Positions 15,047-22,890 of a stretch of DNA of 31,259 nt are shown one piece after another. Origin of the DNA: a virus; IMG/VR virus record IMGVR_UViG_3300020183_003577, positions 1-31,259 of that record. One strand, given 5' to 3'. Under the pieces are notes generated by a model. The model searched no databases. It saw only the letters and a program-made list of their open reading frames with translations, and was not told the origin of the DNA. Numbering within the stretch: the stretch's first letter is position 1; each line of letters opens with the position of its first letter. The position numbers and the translations under genes are program-made.

Positions 15047-16042
15047 ATGAGTAAATTATTTACCGAAAGAATTCCTTTCAAACCTTTTGAATATTCCATA
15101 TACTATAATGAAGGTTGGTTGAAACAAGCACAGGCTTTTTGGCTTCATACTGAAATTCCAATGCAAATGGATGTAAAAGATTGGAACGAAAACCTTCAAC
15201 CGCATGAAAAGAATTTGGTAGGTAATATCCTTTTAGGATTTGCTCAAACCGAATGTGCTGTATCTGATTATTGGACTGGAATGGTGACTAAATGGTTTCC
15301 AAAACACGAAATCCGTCAGATGGCAATGATGTTCGGTTCACAAGAAACGATTCACGCTACCGCCTATTCTTATTTAAATGAAACATTAGGGTTAGATAAC
15401 TTTTCCGCTTTTTTGCACGAACCTGCAGTAGCGGAAAAGTTTCAACTATTAACTGAAACATCTGCTGATTGGACACCTGAAGATTTAAAAAATAATTCAA
15501 AGGCAAGAGTAGAGGTTGGTAAAAGTTTGGCAATATTTTCTGCATTTTCTGAAGGAGTCTCTCTTTATTCATCATTTGCAGTTCTTTACTCATTTCAAAT
15601 GAGAAATCTATTGAAAGGTATTGGACAACAAATGAAATGGAGTGTTAGAGATGAATCACTTCATAGTAGAATGGGTTGTCAATTATTCCGTCACATTTGC
15701 GAAGAATATCCTGATTTACTAAAAGAAGCTAAAAAACCAATTTACGAAGCAGCAAAATTAATCATTGAATTAGAACATAAATTCATAGATAAAATGTTTG
15801 AAGAAGGGGATTTAGAAAATCTAAAAAAAGATGATTTAAAACATTTTATAATCCAAAGAGTAAATGAAAAATTAGTAGAATTGGGTTATGAAGGAAATTT
15901 TGAATACAATAAAAAGAAAGCAGAACAATTAGAATGGTTCTATCATCTTACTGGAGGACATACGCATACTGATTTCTTTGCAATAAGACCAACCGATTAT
16001 TCCAAAGCGAATGAAGGAGAAGATTGGTCTAATTTATTTTAA
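15047..16042 (+). CDS. nrdB: Class I ribonucleotide reductase, small (radical-generating) subunit NrdB
   Basis: A 331-residue ferritin-like helical protein. Metal ligands found by spacing are Glu69 (QTEC; Asp84 in E. coli), Glu100 and His103 (QETIH), Glu169 (FSEG), and Glu203 and His206 (DESLH). The radical Tyr is kept at 107 (HATAY). The first ligand is Glu instead of the E. coli Asp, as in Chlamydia-type subunits, yet the Tyr is present, so the subclass is uncertain. The C-terminal tail (GEDWSNLF) fits the peptide that docks into NrdA. With NrdA, encoded two genes downstream, it reduces ribonucleotides to deoxyribonucleotides for phage DNA synthesis. The frame is complete. Confidence 0.95.
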   Translation: MSKLFTERIPFKPFEYSIYYNEGWLKQAQAFWLHTEIPMQMDVKDWNENLQPHEKNLVGNILLGFAQTECAVSDYWTGMVTKWFPKHEIRQMAMMFGSQETIHATAYSYLNETLGLDNFSAFLHEPAVAEKFQLLTETSADWTPEDLKNNSKARVEVGKSLAIFSAFSEGVSLYSSFAVLYSFQMRNLLKGIGQQMKWSVRDESLHSRMGCQLFRHICEEYPDLLKEAKKPIYEAAKLIIELEHKFIDKMFEEGDLENLKKDDLKHFIIQRVNEKLVELGYEGNFEYNKKKAEQLEWFYHLTGGHTHTDFFAIRPTDYSKANEGEDWSNLF

Positions 16043-16059
16043 AATCAAAGTTATATAAA

Positions 16060-16392
16060 ATGGAAAAAGAATTAAAATTATTTCAGACAACCATATCATT
16101 TGATATATTAATTGAAAATGTAGTAGGTTGGGCAAAAGACAAAGATATTTTAAAAAAAGAAAATGCACCTAAACAATTATTGAAGGTATTGGAAGAAGTG
16201 GGTGAAACTGCTGGGGCATTACTAAAATCAAAAAACAATGAGGTTAAAGATGGTATCGGTGATTCATTTGTAACACTTATTATATTAGCTAAACAATTGG
16301 GATTAGAACCAGCAGAATGTTTAGAAGAGGCTTGGAACGAAATTAAAAATAGAAAAGGAAAAACAGTTAATGGGGTATTCGTAAAAAATTAA
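16060..16392 (+). CDS. MazG-like nucleotide pyrophosphohydrolase
   Basis: A 110-residue all-helical protein. The motif E-E-V-G-E-T (Glu45, Glu46, Glu49) followed by E-V-K-D-G-I-G-D (Asp64, Asp68) is the metal-binding signature of the MazG/all-alpha NTP pyrophosphatase family. The helix FVTLIILAKQLGL and the C-terminal AWNEIKNRKGKTVNGVFVK are typical of short phage MazG-like proteins. Members hydrolyse (d)NTPs to monophosphates or lower ppGpp-like alarmones; the substrate here cannot be read. It lies between nrdB and nrdA, 17 bases after one and 4 before the other, so it belongs to the nucleotide-supply operon. Confidence 0.85.
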   Translation: MEKELKLFQTTISFDILIENVVGWAKDKDILKKENAPKQLLKVLEEVGETAGALLKSKNNEVKDGIGDSFVTLIILAKQLGLEPAECLEEAWNEIKNRKGKTVNGVFVKN

Positions 16393-16396
16393 TAAT

Positions 16397-18181
16397 ATGG
16401 CAGTAAAAAATTATGGTGAAGAATTAGGATGGGAATTAGATGTTGATTTTCCATCTTGGGGTAATACGGAGATTTATGTAAAAACAATCTCAAAAGGATA
16501 CCTACTGCCAGGAGAAAAACCGAAAGATGCATATTGGAGAGTTGCCACTAAAGTTGCTCAACGATTAAACAAACCACAAATTGCAACTAAATTCTTTGAT
16601 TATATTTGGAAAGGCTGGTTAAATCTTGCAACACCTGTATTATCAAATACCGGTACTGATAGGGGTTTACCAATTTCTTGTTTTGGTATCGATGTTGCCG
16701 ATTCAATTTTTGATATTGGTAATAAGAATTTAGAATTAATGTTGCTTGCAAAACATGGTGGTGGTGTTGGTATCGGAATAAATCAAATTAGACCGGCGGG
16801 TACACCAATTACGATGAATGGTACATCTGATGGGGTAGTTCCTTTTTGTAAAATATATGATTCTACAATCCTAGCAACTAATCAGGGTTCGGTTAGAAGA
16901 GGAGCTGCCTCCGTAAATTTAAACATTGAACATAAAGATTTTGAAGATTGGTTGGAAATTAGAGAACCAAAAGGTGATGTGAATCGTCAATCACTTAATT
17001 TACACCAATGTGCAATCGTTGGTGATAAGTTTATGAGAAAACTACAAGATGGTGATGAAGTTGCTCGAAGAAAATGGGGTAAATTACTTCAGAAAAGAAA
17101 AGCAACAGGTGAACCATATATTTTGTATAAAGGTAATGTAAATAAACAAAATCCACCGATGTATAAACAAAATGGATTGAAAGTGTTTATGACTAATATT
17201 TGTTCTGAAATTACTTTACATACTGATGAATCACATTCATTTGTATGTTGTCTCTCTTCATTGAATTTAGCTAAATACGATGAGTGGAAAGATACTGATT
17301 TAATTTACACATCTATAATTTTTTTAGATGGGGTTCTTTCTGAATTCATTCAAAGAGGTAAAAATTTAAAAGGTTTTGAAAACGCAATACGTTCTGCAGA
17401 AAAAGGTAGAGCATTGGGATTGGGTGTATTGGGTTGGCATACTTATCTACAACAAAGAGGTATTCCATTTGAAGGAATGCAGGCTCAATTTGAAACTCGT
17501 AAAATATTTTCTCAACTGAAGATTGAATCTGAAAGAGCATCAAGAGACTTGGCATCAGAATATGGAGAACCACTGTGGTGCAGAGATAGTGGATTCCGAA
17601 ATACTCACTTACGAGCAATTGCCCCAACAGTATCAAACTCTAAATTAAGTGGTGATGTATCTGCAGGTATTGAACCTTGGGCAGCAAATATATTCACCGA
17701 ACAAACTGCAAAAGGTACATTTATCAGAAAAAATTATGAATTAGAAAAAGTGTTTCGTAAAATAGGAATCAATACAAAAGAAACTTGGGATAGAGTTTTA
17801 GCAGACGGTGGTTCTATACAAGGAATAGACGAATTAAACAATTGGTGTTTTTTATCTGGTAAAATTGTAGAGTGTAGTGAAGTACTAAAAGAAGATTTAC
17901 CAAAAACTTTTGCGGTAAAAGATGTATTCAAAACATTTAAAGAAATTAACCAATTGGATTTGGTAAGACAGGCAGGTATTAGACAACAATATATAGACCA
18001 ATCGGTTTCATTAAATTTGGCGTTCCCTGCAACGGCAGAACCAAAGTGGATAAACCAAGTGACAATGGAAGCTTGGAAACAAGGAATAAAAACTTTATAT
18101 TATATGAGAACAGAATCTGTATTAAGAGGTGATATTGCATCAAAAGCTATGGATCCTGATTGTGTTTCTTGTGATGGTTAA
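16397..18181 (+). CDS. nrdA: Class I ribonucleotide reductase, large (catalytic) subunit NrdA
   Basis: A 594-residue protein, shorter than E. coli NrdA (761) because it lacks the N-terminal ATP-cone, so activity-site feedback by dATP is probably missing. Active-site residues are visible: Cys95 in LPISCFG, Asn267, Cys269 and Glu271 in TNICSEI, and CCLSSLNL (Cys284/Cys285) for the second redox Cys. LYYMRTES near the C-terminus carries the Tyr pair of the radical pathway, and the C-terminal DCVSCDG provides the CxxC that is re-reduced by thioredoxin or glutaredoxin. The frame is uninterrupted, with no intein or intron. A thioredoxin gene follows 21 bases later, a fitting reductant. Confidence 0.95.
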   Translation: MAVKNYGEELGWELDVDFPSWGNTEIYVKTISKGYLLPGEKPKDAYWRVATKVAQRLNKPQIATKFFDYIWKGWLNLATPVLSNTGTDRGLPISCFGIDVADSIFDIGNKNLELMLLAKHGGGVGIGINQIRPAGTPITMNGTSDGVVPFCKIYDSTILATNQGSVRRGAASVNLNIEHKDFEDWLEIREPKGDVNRQSLNLHQCAIVGDKFMRKLQDGDEVARRKWGKLLQKRKATGEPYILYKGNVNKQNPPMYKQNGLKVFMTNICSEITLHTDESHSFVCCLSSLNLAKYDEWKDTDLIYTSIIFLDGVLSEFIQRGKNLKGFENAIRSAEKGRALGLGVLGWHTYLQQRGIPFEGMQAQFETRKIFSQLKIESERASRDLASEYGEPLWCRDSGFRNTHLRAIAPTVSNSKLSGDVSAGIEPWAANIFTEQTAKGTFIRKNYELEKVFRKIGINTKETWDRVLADGGSIQGIDELNNWCFLSGKIVECSEVLKEDLPKTFAVKDVFKTFKEINQLDLVRQAGIRQQYIDQSVSLNLAFPATAEPKWINQVTMEAWKQGIKTLYYMRTESVLRGDIASKAMDPDCVSCDG

Positions 18182-18202
18182 ATTTATAAATTGGAGAAAA
18201 AA

Positions 18203-18469
18203 ATGATTGAAGTAAAAAAATTTCATGCGATTTGGTGTGGCCCATGTAGGGCACTTTTACCAGTTTTCGAAAGTATTAAGAAAAAATTTGGTAGTGTAAA
18301 ATTCGAAGACATCGATGTAGATGAAAACTATCAACAGGCAGAAAAATATTTTATTCGTTCTGTCCCCACTGTGGTTATAGTAAAAGATGGTGTAGAAGTT
18401 GATAGATTCACAGGTCTTCAATCAGAAATATCCTATGTAAATGCTATCAATGAATCTTTAAATTCTTAA
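18203..18469 (+). CDS. Thioredoxin-like protein
   Basis: An 88-residue protein starting at ATG 18203. An in-frame TTG at 18191 would add four residues, but GGAG at 18193-18196 then looks like the ribosome-binding site for the ATG. The active site WCGPC (Cys12, Cys15) and the cis-Pro segment RSVPTVVI are present, and the rest follows the thioredoxin fold (strand KFEDIDVDEN, then helix). It is shorter than E. coli thioredoxin (108) and lacks the N-terminal helix, as phage versions often do. The position directly after nrdA suggests it reduces the C-terminal CxxC of NrdA. Confidence 0.93.
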   Translation: MIEVKKFHAIWCGPCRALLPVFESIKKKFGSVKFEDIDVDENYQQAEKYFIRSVPTVVIVKDGVEVDRFTGLQSEISYVNAINESLNS

Positions 18470-18470
18470 T

Positions 18471-19391
18471 ATGGTTTTTTTCCATTTTGATTCTGATAAT
18501 AAATCTGCAAGTTCTCAACTACTTTCAAATGAAAATTTTCATAAAGCAAAAAAAGTACTGATAGCTGCAGGTGATAGCTGGACGAATCAACTTAAAGAAA
18601 CTTATGGAAATGATAGAAGTTGGGTTCCTGAATTTGCTAAATTTAGAGAATATGATTTTATTATTATATCAGCCGCTAGAGGAAGTTCTGGAACTCAAAT
18701 TTTTTCAAATTTAGTAAATTTAATGACCGGTGCAAATCTATCAGAAGATAGTTTTTTTAACGGGTTTTCAGATAGTTGGTTAAACTATTATTTTTTTAAA
18801 GAAAAAAAAGTAGATGTAATTGTTCAATGGACATCTATTATTAGGGATTATTCTGAATTTTCAGCATGGTATAAACCATATACTTTCGCATCTTTACCTG
18901 ATTTATCAAATGATACATTTAAAAAACAAATGTACGATGAATATATTTTTGAAATTCTTAATGAAAAGTATTATTCATATAAACTTCAAATTTATAGTTG
19001 GCAACTTCAAAAGTATTTTGAAAAATGGAATATACCTTACTACTTTTGGATGGGGTTTTGTGATTTAGTTCCAGAAGATATTGAAGAAACTGATATGGAT
19101 ATAAGAAAATTTTTAAATAAAGATAGGTGGTTTAATTTATATGAAAAACCAAATAATATGGCTGATTATCTTTATTATACTGAAAAAAATACTTTACCTA
19201 AAAGATTAAAAGGGGTATTAACAGAAGGTGGGCCTGTGGGATTATTAAAAAACTTTTCAAATTCCTTACTCAATCTTTTTAAACAAAATGAAAAAAATAC
19301 TTCATTAGAACATACTTTATTTTGTAATGATTTACATCCTTCTGTTGAAGGAAATAAAATAATTGCAAATTTACTTAATGAAAAATTTTGA
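18471..19391 (+). CDS. SGNH/GDSL-hydrolase-like protein
   Basis: A 306-residue protein. Block I is AAGDSWT (Gly34-Asp35-Ser36, nucleophile Ser36) and block II Gly is in SAARGSSG (Gly71). Block III is replaced by VIVQWTSIIRDYSEF (Trp120, Arg125), a variant often seen in phage-encoded SGNH proteins. Block V is NDLHPSVEGNK (Asp287, His289). The spacing is that of a full SGNH domain. Such enzymes remove acyl groups from carbohydrates or lipids. The substrate is unknown; candidates are cell-surface glycans or a phage component. No signal peptide is visible, so it acts in the cytoplasm or in the virion. It starts 1 base after the thioredoxin stop, and its end overlaps promoter P6. Confidence 0.78.
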   Translation: MVFFHFDSDNKSASSQLLSNENFHKAKKVLIAAGDSWTNQLKETYGNDRSWVPEFAKFREYDFIIISAARGSSGTQIFSNLVNLMTGANLSEDSFFNGFSDSWLNYYFFKEKKVDVIVQWTSIIRDYSEFSAWYKPYTFASLPDLSNDTFKKQMYDEYIFEILNEKYYSYKLQIYSWQLQKYFEKWNIPYYFWMGFCDLVPEDIEETDMDIRKFLNKDRWFNLYEKPNNMADYLYYTEKNTLPKRLKGVLTEGGPVGLLKNFSNSLLNLFKQNEKNTSLEHTLFCNDLHPSVEGNKIIANLLNEKF

Positions 19392-19417
19392 AATATCAAT
19401 TTTTTTTCGTAAATTTG
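19387..19417 (+). promoter_or_regulatory. Bacteroidota-type promoter P6
   Basis: TTTG at 19387-19390 and TAAATTTG at 19410-19417 fit the TTG/TAnnTTTG pattern with a 19- to 20-base spacer ending in TTCG. It overlaps the stop of the SGNH gene and leads to methyltransferase C 15 bases after the box. Confidence 0.75.
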
Positions 19418-19432
19418 TTTGAATAAACGGTT

Positions 19433-20665
19433 ATGTATTTACAATATTTTGATAAATTTTATGGAATGAAACCATATCTTTATATTGATAATAAAGAATG
19501 GGAGTATATTAAAAACAATTTTAATAGAGATGATGTAAAAGAATCTTTAGCAAAGGTTGCAATGACGTATAATATACCATATGCGGACATAACTGAAAAA
19601 GAAGCAAGAGATGAATATTTAAAACTTAAAGGTATCCGTTGGAATGAATTATTTACCGAAGGAGAGTGGTTTCCAAGAAAGGCCAGCGAATCAAAATATC
19701 AGCTTACCTTTCAAGGTAAGCAACAATATATAAGAAGATTAAATACTGGAAATATTGCATCAAATTTCTTCCAACAAGCAAATCGTTGGAGTGTTGATGG
19801 CACAGTTTCACCTGGACCTAAAAGAACATGGGAAACATACGATTTTATGGTAACATTGATGGGTGGATTATACACACTTAAAATGGAAGATGTTAGTAAA
19901 AATTCTTTAAGAGTATGTTTAAGTTTAAGAAAATACATCTGTTCTCAATTTAAACCTAATGTTGCAAAAGTACTTTATGATTATGTAAAGGCTCAAAATG
20001 TTTTGGACATATCTGCAGGTTGGGGAGATCGTTTATGTGGTTTTTTTGCAAGTGAAAACGGCCAACATTTTGTTGGTGTTGACCCTCGTAAAGAAAATCA
20101 TCCAATTTATAGACAACAAGCAGATTTTTATACTAAACACAATGGTTGGTTTGAAACTGAAAAGAAAGCAACTTTTTATTGTTCACCCGCAGAAGATTTA
20201 GATTTTTCAGAATACAAAGATTATTTTGATATTGTATTTAGTTCACCTCCGTATTTTAATGTTGAACGATATTCGTATGATGATACACAGAGTTGGGTAC
20301 GATATAAAAATATAGATAAGTGGAATGAGTTATTTTTACATAAAACCATTTCTAATGTTTGGCCTACTATTCGTAAAGGTGGGTATTTAGCTATAAACAT
20401 TGCTGATGTTTACGCGACTTCGAAGGGAGAGGGAAGAAGTTATCAAGAAATTACAAATCCTATGAATGATTACATTAAATCATTGGGTGATTCTAAATAT
20501 GTTGGGTGTTTGGGAATGGAGATGGCTAAAAGACCTGGTTCTGCTGGAGCTGGTATGATAATAGAAGGTGATGAAGAAAGATATACTGATGAAGCAAAAA
20601 TAAAAGCTGAAGAGGCAGAAGGTAAAACCTTTTGTGAACCTGTATGGGTATGGCAAAAAATATAA
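19433..20665 (+). CDS. SPPY-motif methyltransferase C (paralogue of A)
   Basis: A 410-residue protein colinear with methyltransferase A over the whole length (for example FYGMKPYLYI against FYGMTPYLRI, EGEWFPRKASESKY against EGDWFPRNGRESKY, SQFKPNVAKVLYDY against SQFKPNVAKALYDY). Motif I VLDISAGWGDR is at 190-200, with VGVDPR after strand 2. Motif IV SSPPYF is at 270-275, followed by YSYDDTQSWVRYKN. The strand YLAINIADVY and the end KRPGSAGAG are also shared. The N-terminal middle region (about 95-150) is the least conserved, so it may recognise a different target. Amino-methylation of a base is inferred from the SPPY motif. It is P6-driven, and its end overlaps a small HTH gene. Confidence 0.8.
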   Translation: MYLQYFDKFYGMKPYLYIDNKEWEYIKNNFNRDDVKESLAKVAMTYNIPYADITEKEARDEYLKLKGIRWNELFTEGEWFPRKASESKYQLTFQGKQQYIRRLNTGNIASNFFQQANRWSVDGTVSPGPKRTWETYDFMVTLMGGLYTLKMEDVSKNSLRVCLSLRKYICSQFKPNVAKVLYDYVKAQNVLDISAGWGDRLCGFFASENGQHFVGVDPRKENHPIYRQQADFYTKHNGWFETEKKATFYCSPAEDLDFSEYKDYFDIVFSSPPYFNVERYSYDDTQSWVRYKNIDKWNELFLHKTISNVWPTIRKGGYLAINIADVYATSKGEGRSYQEITNPMNDYIKSLGDSKYVGCLGMEMAKRPGSAGAGMIIEGDEERYTDEAKIKAEEAEGKTFCEPVWVWQKI

Positions 20666-20832
20666 GAAGAGGAGAAAATCACCCTAATGCTAAACTTACA
20701 AACGAGCAAGTTAGACAAATTAGGGATTTATATTCAAAAGGATTTTCTACTAATGTAATAGCTCGTAATTTTAAGGTTAGTAAGTGGAATATTGAGGAGA
20801 TAGTAAAAAACCGAATATGGACACATATTTAA
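20650..20832 (+). CDS. Small HTH protein resembling the C-terminal domain of homing endonucleases
   Basis: A protein of 60 residues from ATG 20650, or 62 from ATG 20644. Both starts lie inside the end of methyltransferase C (out of frame), with a 16- to 22-base overlap. The sequence GENHPNAKLTNEQVRQIRDLYSKG, then TNVIARNFKVSKWNIEEIV and KNRIW, is the helix-turn-helix segment (LT-x-x-x-V-x-x-I-R ... IA-x-x-F-x-V-S) that ends many phage HNH endonucleases. No HNH nuclease domain is present, so it is either a free DNA-binding protein or a remnant of a homing endonuclease. It may regulate or recognise DNA for the neighbouring genes; this is inference. Confidence 0.72.
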   Translation: MAKNIRRGENHPNAKLTNEQVRQIRDLYSKGFSTNVIARNFKVSKWNIEEIVKNRIWTHI

Positions 20833-20966
20833 ACAATTATTTGGTAAATCCAAAAAATCAAAACGATTATAAAGAACTTGAACACACCGAACATTTTAAT
20901 TTTAAAGAATTAATTAGAGCGGTAAAGTTTAATAGAAATGCACTTAAGAAATTAAAAAGAAAATAA
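20817..20966 (+). CDS. Short lysine-rich ORF, possible small protein
   Basis: A 49-residue frame that starts inside the end of the HTH gene (16-base overlap) and stops 8 bases before methyltransferase D. It has an Asn/Tyr/Glu-rich first half and a basic end (AVKFNRNALKKLKRK). The tight overlaps on one side and short spacing on the other are typical of real phage genes and leave no other explanation for the gap. No family is recognised, and the length alone cannot exclude chance. Confidence 0.5.
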   Translation: MDTYLNNYLVNPKNQNDYKELEHTEHFNFKELIRAVKFNRNALKKLKRK

Positions 20967-20974
20967 TTATAATT

Positions 20975-21898
20975 GTGAGCAATCCAACAGCAAAATTTGG
21001 TAATAAAACGCATACGCAAGTATTACCAACACATTTAGATATACCAATTAAAGAGCAATTCGGATTTTTTCCAACATCCGTAATTAAACCTACAAATGAA
21101 AGCAAAAAGAAGTGGAAAGATGTAGCATATTTTAACGATGGCGAGATTGATGTTAGAAAAACCAGTTCAGGAAATGATGCAAGTGGTGTACAAAAAATGT
21201 CAGAGTTCCACGCAGGTCTTTGTGAAAATATCGTAAAGTATTGGTCAATGAATGGTAGTCGTATTGTAGACCCATTCGCTGGTAGAGTAACTAGAGCAAC
21301 TGTCTCATCTATGTTAGGTAGAGAATATTACGGATACGAAATAACAACAAATACTTATAATAGAGCATTGGAGCATTTTAAAAAACACAACATAAATCCA
21401 ACATTGTATAATGGTGATGGTACATTGTTAAGTGAAACCAATGATGAATTTGCAGACTTGGTTATGACTTGTCCACCTTATTTTAATATTGAAAAATATG
21501 AAAGTTGTGATGGACAGTTAAGTGACATAAATGATTATAGTAAATTTATGGAAATGATGAACACTACTATTGAAAATTGTTTTAGAGTATTAAAACCAGG
21601 CGCGTTTTGTGTATGGGTAGTAGCAGATTTTAGAAAGAATATGCAACTCATTCCATTCCAGTCCGACCTTACTCAAATGTTTATGAAAAATGGTTTTATT
21701 AATTACGATTTAGTAGTTATGGAAAATATTTCACCATGGGCTAGTATGGCAATCGCACAGGCGGCCTACAAACGATACACATTTAAAGTACATGAATATG
21801 TGATGGTATTTAAAAAACCAGGTGAATACATAGTGCCCGATTATTGTAGTATGGATAAACCAGAAGTGAAATCGGTACAAAACTTTTTTTCCTTTTAA
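20975..21898 (+). CDS. PPY-motif methyltransferase D (divergent subfamily)
   Basis: A 307-residue protein with a GTG start; the first in-frame ATG lies near residue 75, just before motif I, so GTG is preferred. Motif I is IVDPFAGRVTRA (about 97-108), the common D-P-F-x-G form, unlike the DxSxGWGxR of A, B, C and E. YYGYEIT carries the acidic residue after strand 2. Motif IV is TCPPYF (165-170), with Cys in place of Ser, followed by NIEKYES. The strand VWVVADFRK and the C-terminal HEYVMVFKKPG complete a standard amino-MTase fold. It probably methylates an exocyclic amino group of DNA. Only about 95 residues precede motif I, so its recognition region must differ from the other four. It ends the P6 unit. 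Confidence 0.78.
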   Translation: MSNPTAKFGNKTHTQVLPTHLDIPIKEQFGFFPTSVIKPTNESKKKWKDVAYFNDGEIDVRKTSSGNDASGVQKMSEFHAGLCENIVKYWSMNGSRIVDPFAGRVTRATVSSMLGREYYGYEITTNTYNRALEHFKKHNINPTLYNGDGTLLSETNDEFADLVMTCPPYFNIEKYESCDGQLSDINDYSKFMEMMNTTIENCFRVLKPGAFCVWVVADFRKNMQLIPFQSDLTQMFMKNGFINYDLVVMENISPWASMAIAQAAYKRYTFKVHEYVMVFKKPGEYIVPDYCSMDKPEVKSVQNFFSF

Positions 21899-21927
21899 AA
21901 AATTTATATATGACAAAAAAACAATTA

Positions 21928-21959
21928 TTTGGTAAATTCAAATTTTTTTCGTATCTTTG
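21928..21959 (+). promoter_or_regulatory. Bacteroidota-type promoter P4
   Basis: TTTG at 21928-21931, a 20-base spacer ending in TTCG, and TATCTTTG at 21952-21959. It lies 14 bases before ATG 21974, so the transcript leader must be very short. It drives the unit that ends with DNA polymerase. Confidence 0.86.
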
Positions 21960-21973
21960 TATAAAATAATTAT

Positions 21974-22216
21974 ATGGCAGTATCAATCAAATTCGTAGAC
22001 AAAACTGATAAAATACCTGAAATAAAAGGTGTTCCAAAAGTACCAAAAGAATTTTCAAAAAAAATGATTAGTAAAGATGGAAAGACAGTAGTTTACTATG
22101 TAGAAAAACAATATGGATGGGAAAGTAAATTATGGCCAAAAATGCTGATGTCTTCTGTACACCCTACTGATAAAAATTTTGTTGAAATTACAATTCCAAT
22201 ACAAAGAATAGATTAA
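21974..22216 (+). CDS. Small basic protein of unknown function
   Basis: An 80-residue, Lys-rich protein (10 or more Lys in the first 45 residues) with a beta-like middle (TVVYYVEKQYGW) and a C-terminal strand FVEITIPIQRID. It has no Cys, nucleotide-binding loop or membrane segment, and no recognised family. It is the first gene of the P4 unit, immediately behind the promoter, and is followed 11 bases later by the HD-domain gene, so it is likely expressed early and well. Confidence 0.7.
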   Translation: MAVSIKFVDKTDKIPEIKGVPKVPKEFSKKMISKDGKTVVYYVEKQYGWESKLWPKMLMSSVHPTDKNFVEITIPIQRID

Positions 22217-22227
22217 ATTTTAAAACT

Positions 22228-22887
22228 ATGATAAATCGTTACAATGAAGTTGAGTTACAATCAAACTATAATAAGTTTATTGAAGCTCTGAAAAAATCGT
22301 TAAGTGGAGAGCGATTGGAAAAATTACTCCAAATGTACTCAATGGATGAGTTGGGGCCTAATTTAATGTTATCTCCTGCAAGTGGAAATATTAATTATCA
22401 CAACGCATATGAAGGCGGATATATTGACCACGTTTTAAACGTAGCAAGAAATTCACTTCGTATGATGAAGTTATATCAAGAAGCAGGTGGTGTTGTTGAT
22501 TTTACACAAGAGGAATTGCTTTTTTCTGCATTCCATCATGATTTAGGAAAATTGGGAAGTAAAGGAAAATTGCATTATGTAGAAAACCCATCAGATTGGC
22601 ACGTTAAGAATCAAGGAAAAATATATATTAGTAATCCTGAATTAACATATTTTACTCATACTGATAGAACATTTTTTACTTTGCAAGAATATGGTATTCA
22701 ATATTCTGAAAAAGAATATTTTGGTATTAAACTTACCGATGGTTTATACGATGAAGATAATGAAAAATATTATAAAGTTTTTGATACATCTAAATTTCTA
22801 AAATCAAATATACAATTTTTACTTCATTGGGCAGACCACATGAGTACTTGTATTGAAAGAGATAAGGAAATGAAAGCTCCATTTTAA
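22228..22887 (+). CDS. HD-domain phosphohydrolase
   Basis: A 219-residue helical protein. The HD metal site is visible as His68 in GGYIDHVLNVA, His104-Asp105 in AFHHDLGKLG, and Asp203 in LLHWADHMST, in the order H...HD...D of the superfamily. A segment of about 55 residues between the HD motif and the last Asp (including YVENPSDWHV and YFTHTDRTFF) lengthens the domain compared with short HD nucleotidases. HD proteins hydrolyse phosphoesters, for example dNTPs, nucleoside monophosphates or cyclic nucleotides; the substrate cannot be told. It lies 3 bases before the asparagine-synthetase-like gene and shares its transcript with DNA polymerase, so nucleotide or signal metabolism is plausible. 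Confidence 0.85.
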   Translation: MINRYNEVELQSNYNKFIEALKKSLSGERLEKLLQMYSMDELGPNLMLSPASGNINYHNAYEGGYIDHVLNVARNSLRMMKLYQEAGGVVDFTQEELLFSAFHHDLGKLGSKGKLHYVENPSDWHVKNQGKIYISNPELTYFTHTDRTFFTLQEYGIQYSEKEYFGIKLTDGLYDEDNEKYYKVFDTSKFLKSNIQFLLHWADHMSTCIERDKEMKAPF

Positions 22888-22890
22888 TTT

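Noticed and set aside
18820-19068. 82-codon + strand frame inside the SGNH-like gene
   Set aside because: It is out of frame within a gene whose catalytic motifs flank it; no independent start signal.
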